From contig DIFH01000103.1 of the NCBI GenBank assembly GCA_002427615.1, positions 1-7,227 on the forward strand: 7,227 bases of DNA, read 5' to 3'. A model generated the notes under the pieces. It had not been told where the DNA came from and did no database searches. It saw only the letters and a list, made by a program, of their open reading frames with translations. Origin of the DNA: Paludibacter sp. UBA5753. GTDB lineage: Bacteria; Bacteroidota; Bacteroidia; Bacteroidales; Paludibacteraceae. Of the stretch, positions 1-5,516 are shown piece by piece; positions within the stretch are counted from its first letter, which is position 1, and each line of letters starts with the position of its first letter. Both the position numbers and the translations under genes were made by a program.

Positions 1-85
1 TAACAATCAACTAAATGGCTAATTATTATTAAATTTATTAGGGTGCTGAGTAGTTACAAATTACGAATCACGATATTTACTTTAA

Positions 86-250
86 ATGATTATCCGCAAA
101 AGCTCCTAAAGTTTCAAATAAACTATTTCGGTGCGCTGCACCTACCAACAAAGGGACAGAGTCCCGATATATTGGTAGAAAATACAAGCAGAAAAAGCCC
201 AAAGGTGCAGCGCACCGAAATATAGATTAGTACACATTGCGGATAATCAT
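86..250. repeat. Outer perfect 14-bp inverted repeat
   Basis: The left arm ATGATTATCCGCAA (86-99) is the exact reverse complement of the right arm TTGCGGATAATCAT (237-250). Pairing stops on both sides: position 85 cannot pair with 251, and 100 cannot pair with 236. The 137 bp between the arms hold the second inverted repeat. The right arm begins two bases after the EEP stop codon in the sense of the EEP transcript, so a read-through RNA would carry it as a long stem. Confidence 0.85.
124..222. repeat. Inner 20-bp inverted repeat; each arm is also a small hairpin (REP-like)
   Basis: Positions 124-143 are the exact reverse complement of 203-222. Each arm also folds by itself: GGTGC-GCT-GCACC at 130-142 and GGTGC-AGC-GCACC at 204-216. 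Between the arms are a 7-bp pair CTACCAA/TTGGTAG (142-148 with 172-178, sharing two bases with the left arm) and a tight hairpin GGGAC-AGA-GTCCC (153-165). From memory, GC-rich motifs of the type GGTGCxGCGCACCGAAAT recur between genes in many Bacteroidetes genomes; this could not be checked here. A 60-codon reading frame at 43-225 that crosses these repeats is most likely not a gene. Confidence 0.8.
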
Positions 251-251
251 A

Positions 252-1337
252 TTACTTTATTTCTTTTACCAGATAAATAAGTGTTGGTAAATGGTCGCTG
301 TAGCCATTGAGCCAAACGCCGCCTGCATGAGTACGAAGTGGCGTACCTTTATACCGACCTTCTTGTTGAATCAGAAAATTGCGGTAAAATATCTCCGATT
401 TCCAAAATCTCAATTTGCTCTTGTTGCCATTTACAAATTCGTTTGAGATAATGATTTGGTCGAATAAATTCCATTGGTTGTTGTACGATAATGAGCCCAT
501 TCCTTTGTCGTGAGTTTTCCAGAAAACATTATACAATTCGCCGGGTTTTACGTCCTCTGCATTCTTTTTAGCGCCAAGAACTGTTGCACAACTTTCGTTG
601 AACGGATCGTCGTTTAAGTCTCCCATTACAATAATCTTGGCTTTAGGATCTGTCCTGAAAAGCGAATCGACAATCGACCGTGTTAAGCCGGCAGCGGCGT
701 TACGTTTGGGACGCGAACGCTCCTCTCCGCCGGAACGCGATGGCCAGTGATTAACTATTACATGAATCTTTTCTCCCTGTAAATAGCCGCTTACCATTAA
801 CTGGTCGCGTGTGAGGAAAGTTGTATCCTCGGTATGCAGCCGGTACGATTTGCTGTTTGTTACCGTGAAAAAACGGGGATTGTAAAGTAACCCGACATCA
901 ACTCCACGGCGGTCAGGGCTATCGTAATGAACAATTTGGTATGAACGGTCTTTCAGCGCCGGTTGTTTTATCAAATCTTCCAAAACGCCCCGGTTTTCGA
1001 TTTCGGAAACGCCAAGAATTGCCGGTCCCACAGGTGAATTGTCCAATCCTATTTGTGAAATGGCATAGGACATACGTTTCAATTTTGCATTATATTTCAT
1101 TGTTCCCCATTTGTTTGCGCCATTGGGTAAAAATTCTGCATCGTTATTTTCATTGTCAATAGTATCGAACAGATTTTCGAGATTGTAAAATGCTACACAA
1201 CTGAGTTGTACTTTTATGTTCGAAACTGTGCTTGCAGCGCCATTTGTTTTCTCAGCCAGTTTGTTTTTTGATGCACATGAAATGTTAATAGCTACTACAA
1301 ATAGGGTAGCTATAACTATATTTACCTTTAATTTCAT
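252..1337 (-). CDS. Exported endonuclease/exonuclease/phosphatase (EEP) superfamily protein
   Basis: This 361-residue protein belongs to the Mg-dependent EEP superfamily (DNase I-, exonuclease III- and phosphatase-like), which hydrolyses phosphodiester or phosphoester bonds. An N-terminal hydrophobic stretch (about residues 4-20) ends at Cys21. The context INIS-C has Asn at -3, a poor lipobox, so a lipoprotein is possible and export likely. Core motifs appear in the expected order: YNLENLFDT (51-59, with Asn52), GVSEIEN (109-115, Glu112 the likely metal ligand), RRGVDVGLLY (143-152), VNHWPSR (195-201, His197), GDLNDDP (239-245, Asp240 and Asn242), NLFDQIIIS (290-298), and YSDHLP (346-351, Asp348 and His349). 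The domain looks complete and its usual catalytic residues are intact. The gene is transcribed away from the TonB-receptor operon across a 402-bp gap, and its stop codon lies in the right direct repeat of the 77-259 element. The substrate cannot be told from sequence: nuclease is favoured by context, phosphatase is possible. Confidence 0.92.
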   Translation of the reverse strand: MKLKVNIVIATLFVVAINISCASKNKLAEKTNGAASTVSNIKVQLSCVAFYNLENLFDTIDNENNDAEFLPNGANKWGTMKYNAKLKRMSYAISQIGLDNSPVGPAILGVSEIENRGVLEDLIKQPALKDRSYQIVHYDSPDRRGVDVGLLYNPRFFTVTNSKSYRLHTEDTTFLTRDQLMVSGYLQGEKIHVIVNHWPSRSGGEERSRPKRNAAAGLTRSIVDSLFRTDPKAKIIVMGDLNDDPFNESCATVLGAKKNAEDVKPGELYNVFWKTHDKGMGSLSYNNQWNLFDQIIISNEFVNGNKSKLRFWKSEIFYRNFLIQQEGRYKGTPLRTHAGGVWLNGYSDHLPTLIYLVKEIK

Positions 1338-1434
1338 CCTGTTTCTATTTTTTGGGGGATTAAACTTTTTTATTGAGCAGGCAAAAGTGAGAAAAAAAAG
1401 TGAAAGTAAAAAACATAGTCGTAAAAATAACCGA

Positions 1435-1442
1435 TAATTTTG
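1435..1442 (+). promoter_or_regulatory. Candidate Bacteroidetes -7 element (TAATTTTG)
   Basis: TAATTTTG matches the TAnnTTTG -7 consensus of the Bacteroidetes primary sigma factor exactly. It faces the TonB-receptor operon. No TTTG or TTG box was found at the usual 19-21 bp upstream, and use of this site would give a leader of nearly 300 nt, so the call is weak. A match of this degenerate, AT-rich pattern by chance is quite likely. Confidence 0.25.
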
Positions 1443-1453
1443 CTAAATTTAGC
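1442..1453. promoter_or_regulatory. Perfect 12-bp palindrome, possible operator
   Basis: GCTAAATTTAGC reads identically on both strands and has no spacer. It lies in the divergent intergenic region and overlaps the last base of the candidate -7 element, where a dimeric repressor could block initiation. The flanking bases (1441 and 1454) do not extend it. No regulator gene is in the window, so a role as operator is inference from position and symmetry only. Confidence 0.3.
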
Positions 1454-1666
1454 CCTGAAAAAAATGGGTTTTGCGTTTTTTATCTCTGAAGACTTTTAAT
1501 AAAGGTTTAACATGGTTACTTCATAATGTATAATGCTTTGATTATCACTATTTATATTTATTTGAAAATATGAAACAAAAAAATACTTGTTGAATTATTG
1601 TATAAAAATTGAAAAAATAAATGGAAGTATATTATAATATTCGATAAAAAGGTAGTAAATTGCACC

Positions 1667-1703
1667 CCCTTTTTTGGCAAGAAAAAGCCTCACCTTAAAA
1701 GGG
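1667..1703 (+). promoter_or_regulatory. Possible leader hairpin upstream of the TonB-receptor gene
   Basis: CCCTTTT at 1667-1673 can pair with AAAAGGG at 1697-1700 plus 1701-1703 (7 bp). Within the loop GGC (1676-1678) can pair with GCC (1687-1689). The structure would end 36 nt before the start codon. It matches no riboswitch family that I recognise and is mostly A-U paired, so it may have no function. Confidence 0.2.
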
Positions 1704-1739
1704 ATGAATGGATTTTATAAATAATTAAGAATCAAACGT

Positions 1740-4526
1740 ATGAGAAAACTTTCGTTGATACTTTTAGTATCTTTACTGGCAATAACAGGTATCTCGGCTC
1801 AGACAGGCGTGAAGGGGGTAGTGAAAATTGCCGGAAGTGAAGAACCGCTTCAAGGAGTGCAAATTACTTTAATGCAACAAAACATTTCGTCGCTGACCAA
1901 TGCCGATGGAGAATTTTTCCTGAGTTATATTCAACCGGGAGACGAAGAAATCAGCATTTCGCGTCAAGGTTATTTTCAACAAATTAAATTAATCAAAATA
2001 AACAAAGACCTTGAAAATAATGTAGGGATTATTTATTTGCAACCCGATACACAGCTTGAGATGAAGCAGGAGGTTGTATTGCAATTGAGCGAAAGTTCAT
2101 TAGAAAATGAAAGTAGCGTTCAAAGCGGAGAAGGTTCGTTTTTTTCAAAAAACGATGTTTATCTTTCGCAGACCAGTTATTCATTCAGCCCCATGCGATT
2201 TCGTACCCGCGGTTACGATAATAAATATGAATCGACTTATATCAATGGCGTACATTTTATTGATTCAGAAAGAGGGGGGTTCAATTATTCATCATTAGGC
2301 GGATTGAATAATGCTTTTCGTAATAAAGACATTACCTATGGATACTCTCCCAATACATTTGCCTATGGTAATTTAGGAAACAATACAAATATAACTGCGA
2401 ATGCCAGTGCGTTTGCTACCGGCTCGCATGCTAATATCGCTTTGTCGAACCGTGCTTACAAATTACGCGGGCAATTTACTCACGGTACAGGAATACTTAA
2501 TAATGGCTGGGCTTTTGCCGTTTCGGGTGTTGTTCGTTGGGCTACCAGCGACGGAATTCTGAAAAGTAATGTAGATGGAAATTTCTATAATTCCGGAGGA
2601 CTATTTCTTTCGGCCGAAAAGAAACTGAATGATAAGCATAGTATTTCGTTGATTGCTTTTGGCGCTCCTACGCGCCGGGCAGGTCAATCGGCTGTTACCA
2701 AAGAAACACACGATTTGGCGGGTGGTTCGGTATATTATAATCCTTATTGGGGTTATCAGAACGGGAAAATCCGTAATTCGAGAATCGTAGAATCTTTCGA
2801 TCCTACCGCCATACTTTCGCACGAATGGAAAATTAGCGAAACGCAACGTCTGCGCACCGGTTTAGGTTTTCATCACAGCTGGTATAGCAACTCTGCTTTT
2901 TCGTACGATGGTTTGAATCCAAGTCCTGATTATTATCGCAATATGCCAAGTTTTATTACCGATGATGATGTTATGCGCGAAAAATCGACAAATCTGTGGA
3001 AAACGGATGAGTATACACGTCAGACCAAATGGGATGAGATTTACAGAGCTAACAAGCTCAATAACGTTGACAATCCTAACGGACAGGCGCGATACATTTT
3101 GGAACGGAGACACAATAACCTGATGGAAACAATATTAAACTCGGTGTACGCCAATCAGTTCAACAAAAATTTAAAACTTACTGCCGGTGTTGAAGCCCGT
3201 GTGTCAAAAGGAATGCATTATGTAACAATTGATGATATGTTGGGCGCCAATCAGTATATCGATAAAGATACCTATGCCGAACGCGATTTGGTGGGCGGAA
3301 CTTTGCAGGATGCCGATCCCCGGATCATTGAGAATGACATCAACGATCCTGATAAAATTAAAAACGTAGGCGACATTATCCGCTATAATTATGATATGAA
3401 CATTACAACTGCCAATGCTTTTGCGCAGGCCGAATGGAAAATTTCGCAATTAAGTGTTTTTGCGGGAGTGAAGGCAACATACACACAGTTTTACCGTTTT
3501 GGACACATGGAGAATGGACGCGCATGGTACTTGAGCGAAGTGAAAGGACAGGATGTAAATTCGTATGGAAAAAGCCAGACCTGGTACTTTACCGATCCTT
3601 CGGCGAAAGCGGGTTTCACTTATAATATCGATAACCGGAGCGTTATTTCAGGTAATGTGCTCGCCGAAACCAGAGCGCCTTTAGTGCAGGATGCCTACGT
3701 GTCGGAACGAATAAAGGATGTGCTTGTAAAGAACTTAACCAGTGAAAAAATTCTGGCGTACGATTTAAGTTATTCATTCAATTATAGGGTCATTCGCGGC
3801 AGGCTGAGTGGCTTCCGCACGCATGTGAACGATGCGGTAGAAAAGCTCGGTTATTATGATGATGAATACCGTACCTTTATTAATCACCTTTTGAGTGGCG
3901 TAAATAAAATTTACCAAGGGGTGGAATTAGGTCTTTCGGTACCGGTGAATTCAATGTTTACCTTGTCTGCTGCGGGTACTTATGCCGATTATCACTACAC
4001 TGCCGATGCCACAGGTATCAAAAGCTACGAAAACGGCGCTGTTGATGATATTACCGAAAAAGTGTCGACCAATGGATTGCGCATCAGTTCGGGGCCACAA
4101 TTAGCCGCTAATATTACCCTCGATTTCTTTTATAAGCTTTGGTTTGCCGATATTACATTAAATTACTACGATAACAATTATCTCGATTTTGCTCCGAACC
4201 GTTTTACCGAAAGCAATCAGCAAATCCTGAAAGCTTACCCCGACCTTTATGAAAAATTGGGCAAACAGGAAAAACTACAAGGCGGTTTTATGCTCGATGC
4301 TTCGGTGGGTAAACTTATTTATCTGAAAAACAGAAATTCATTGAACTTCAATTTAAGTGTGAGCAATGTATTGAATAATACTGACATGATTACAGGCGGC
4401 TATCAGCAGGCGCGTATACCAATGAGCAGTGGAGCCATTAATCCAAAAGGGGCGGATTGGTTTCCTAACAAGTATTATTATGCATGGGGACTTAATTTGT
4501 TTTTCCATGTGGGGTATAAATTTTAA
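1740..4526 (+). CDS. TonB-dependent outer-membrane receptor with carboxypeptidase-regulatory-like N-terminal domain
   Basis: This 928-residue protein should be a ligand-gated outer-membrane beta-barrel that imports a substrate using TonB-ExbBD energy. It starts with a cleavable signal peptide (MRKLSLILLV..., likely cut after ISA at 18-20). A CarboxypepD_reg-like beta-sandwich follows at about residues 22-100, with GVKGVVKI, PLQGVQITL and the NADGEFFL turn. Residues near 110-116 (QEVVLQL) may act as the TonB box. The plug is marked by RFRTRGYDNKYESTYING (153-170), then GGLNNAFRNKDITYG (187-201) and the barrel. The C-terminus ends in an aromatic residue (HVGYKF), as expected for BAM-assembled barrels. 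No STN domain is seen. The next gene starts 15 bp after its stop, which is followed at once by a second TAA, so an operon is likely. No SusD homologue follows, so this is not a classical SusC/SusD pair. The ligand is unknown; nucleic-acid fragments are suggested by context only. Confidence 0.94.
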   Translation: MRKLSLILLVSLLAITGISAQTGVKGVVKIAGSEEPLQGVQITLMQQNISSLTNADGEFFLSYIQPGDEEISISRQGYFQQIKLIKINKDLENNVGIIYLQPDTQLEMKQEVVLQLSESSLENESSVQSGEGSFFSKNDVYLSQTSYSFSPMRFRTRGYDNKYESTYINGVHFIDSERGGFNYSSLGGLNNAFRNKDITYGYSPNTFAYGNLGNNTNITANASAFATGSHANIALSNRAYKLRGQFTHGTGILNNGWAFAVSGVVRWATSDGILKSNVDGNFYNSGGLFLSAEKKLNDKHSISLIAFGAPTRRAGQSAVTKETHDLAGGSVYYNPYWGYQNGKIRNSRIVESFDPTAILSHEWKISETQRLRTGLGFHHSWYSNSAFSYDGLNPSPDYYRNMPSFITDDDVMREKSTNLWKTDEYTRQTKWDEIYRANKLNNVDNPNGQARYILERRHNNLMETILNSVYANQFNKNLKLTAGVEARVSKGMHYVTIDDMLGANQYIDKDTYAERDLVGGTLQDADPRIIENDINDPDKIKNVGDIIRYNYDMNITTANAFAQAEWKISQLSVFAGVKATYTQFYRFGHMENGRAWYLSEVKGQDVNSYGKSQTWYFTDPSAKAGFTYNIDNRSVISGNVLAETRAPLVQDAYVSERIKDVLVKNLTSEKILAYDLSYSFNYRVIRGRLSGFRTHVNDAVEKLGYYDDEYRTFINHLLSGVNKIYQGVELGLSVPVNSMFTLSAAGTYADYHYTADATGIKSYENGAVDDITEKVSTNGLRISSGPQLAANITLDFFYKLWFADITLNYYDNNYLDFAPNRFTESNQQILKAYPDLYEKLGKQEKLQGGFMLDASVGKLIYLKNRNSLNFNLSVSNVLNNTDMITGGYQQARIPMSSGAINPKGADWFPNKYYYAWGLNLFFHVGYKF

Positions 4527-4541
4527 TAAAGAATTACATAT

Positions 4542-5480
4542 ATGAGAAGTACATTTAAAATATTAATAGCTGCGACTGCTCTGCTTGCTTTTGTAAGTTG
4601 CTCACAATATAATATGGAGCCTGAATCAGGCCTGTCGAGGGGCGTAAAAATCAATTCGACCATCACTATTGCCGAATTGAGATCGACCTATATGACATCG
4701 CCCGAACTTTTTACCGCCGATAGGATTAGTTCGAACAATCAGCTTGTTATCAACGGTATTGTTACAAGTACCGACATCGAAGGGAATGTGTATAAATACA
4801 TCGCCGTGAAAGAAGAAACGCCTGACGGACAAGCCATACGTATTTCGGTGGATGCTTCCGGAATTTCGGGAGTTTATCCCATTGGTCAGCGTGTTTCGGT
4901 TATTCTGAACGATTTATGCATTGGTAAATATGGCGATAGTCCGCAGGTAGGCATTTATTATTTGCGTCCCAAAGATGGTCGTATTTCTCCGGGAGTCATT
5001 CCTATGGAGATAGCGCGTGAGCATATTATCGCCTATGGCGAACCTGCACCCGAAGCTGTTGTGGCCGACACGATGACGATTGCTCAAATTCTTGCAGCGC
5101 CACGCGAAAGTATGCATTATCGTCTTGTTTGTATTAAAAATGCATGGTTTACCGGTAAAGGTTTTGATTTTGGAAAACCTGCCACCCTTGCCGATAAAGA
5201 CAAAATTTTTGCTCCGGGTACCAATGGAATTGGTTATCCTCAATCCAGAGAAATACAAGATGGAACGGGTAGTACTGTTGTTGCCACCAGCGAGTATGCA
5301 CGCTTTGCTCAACAAAGGCTTCCGGCTGCTACTTACAAAGGAAACATGACAGTTATTGTGAGTTGGTATAAGGACAAAGCAACATCTGCCGGTAATTATC
5401 AGCTTACCCTCCGTACTTTGGGTGACTTAGGCGCAGGTTTCGACGGTTACTTGAACTCGATCAATTACAAAAGACAATAA
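4542..5480 (+). CDS. DUF5689 domain lipoprotein
   Basis: This 312-residue protein begins with a lipoprotein signal peptide: a hydrophobic core at about residues 7-19 and lipobox FVS-C with Cys20 as the lipidated residue. The mature part looks like DUF5689, a Bacteroidetes domain that I associate with OB-fold-like folds. The family hallmark ITIAELRSTY (41-50) is followed by VINGIVTSTD (69-78), the opening strands of the module. A second, looser copy starts at MTIAQILAAP (178-187), and the protein closes with NYQLTLRTLGDLG (285-297). It lies 15 bp after the TonB receptor gene and 36 bp before a larger lipoprotein whose C-terminal third has the same layout, so the three are probably co-transcribed. 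As a lipoprotein paired with a TonB receptor it is most likely a surface or periplasmic ligand-binding accessory, filling the place SusD takes in glycan systems. The domain call is firm; ligand and topology are inferred. Confidence 0.85.
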   Translation: MRSTFKILIAATALLAFVSCSQYNMEPESGLSRGVKINSTITIAELRSTYMTSPELFTADRISSNNQLVINGIVTSTDIEGNVYKYIAVKEETPDGQAIRISVDASGISGVYPIGQRVSVILNDLCIGKYGDSPQVGIYYLRPKDGRISPGVIPMEIAREHIIAYGEPAPEAVVADTMTIAQILAAPRESMHYRLVCIKNAWFTGKGFDFGKPATLADKDKIFAPGTNGIGYPQSREIQDGTGSTVVATSEYARFAQQRLPAATYKGNMTVIVSWYKDKATSAGNYQLTLRTLGDLGAGFDGYLNSINYKRQ

Positions 5481-5516
5481 ATAAAATCATTATTAATAAA
5501 TTAAGAGAAGACAATT

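Larger units (their letters stand above)
77..259. mobile_element. MITE/REP-like non-autonomous element with nested inverted repeats and 8-bp flanking direct repeats
   Basis: The outer boundary is an exact 8-bp direct repeat, TTACTTTA, at 77-84 and 252-259. One A (85 and 251) separates each copy from a perfect 14-bp inverted repeat (86-99 and 237-250). Inside lie a perfect 20-bp inverted repeat and a central hairpin. No transposase is encoded. A body of about 167 bp with terminal inverted repeats and a possible target-site duplication fits a miniature, trans-mobilised element. The right direct repeat contains the stop codon (252-254) of the EEP gene, so an insertion there would have regenerated the stop and left the protein intact. 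The flanks are AT-rich, so the direct repeat could be coincidental. The alternative reading is a strong structured terminator of chromosomal origin. The repeat structure is seen directly; mobility is inferred. Confidence 0.5.
1338..1739. other. Divergent intergenic region (402 bp) between the EEP gene and the TonB-receptor operon
   Basis: This very AT-rich stretch holds no convincing gene on either strand. It must carry the promoters of both flanking transcription units unless they lie further away. Three elements are noted separately: a TAnnTTTG match at 1435-1442, a 12-bp palindrome at 1442-1453 and a possible leader hairpin at 1667-1703. For the minus-strand EEP gene no good TAnnTTTG match was found within the first 150 bp upstream. 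I see no tRNA, CRISPR repeat or recognisable riboswitch here. Confidence 0.7.

Noticed and set aside
43..225. 60-codon plus-strand reading frame with a GTG start
   Set aside because: It runs straight through both arms of the inner inverted repeat and the left outer arm. Its sequence is what the repeats happen to encode, and it has no domain signal.
1216..1437. Hydrophobic 73-codon plus-strand frame opposite the EEP signal peptide
   Set aside because: Most of it is antisense to the EEP start, and the hydrophobicity comes from the complementary AT-rich codons. The low-complexity Lys/Ser tail is intergenic.
1454..1474. CCC/GGG hairpin followed by T-rich sequence as an intrinsic terminator
   Set aside because: The stem has at most three GC pairs plus a wobble and an A-rich loop of ten bases, and no gene on the plus strand ends upstream of it.
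1733..1740. CAAACGTA, a TAnnTTTG match on the minus strand that could drive the EEP gene
   Set aside because: It overlaps the start codon of the divergent receptor gene and lies about 400 bp from the EEP start, with no supporting -33 box seen.
4914..5315. 133-codon minus-strand frame inside the DUF5689 gene
   Set aside because: The plus-strand frame has a lipoprotein signal peptide, a recognisable domain and operon spacing. The antisense frame shows none of these.
1740..5480. Classical SusC/SusD polysaccharide-utilisation pair
   Set aside because: The second gene has DUF5689 motifs and no SusD/RagB features such as TPR-like helices, and no glycoside hydrolase is present in the window.
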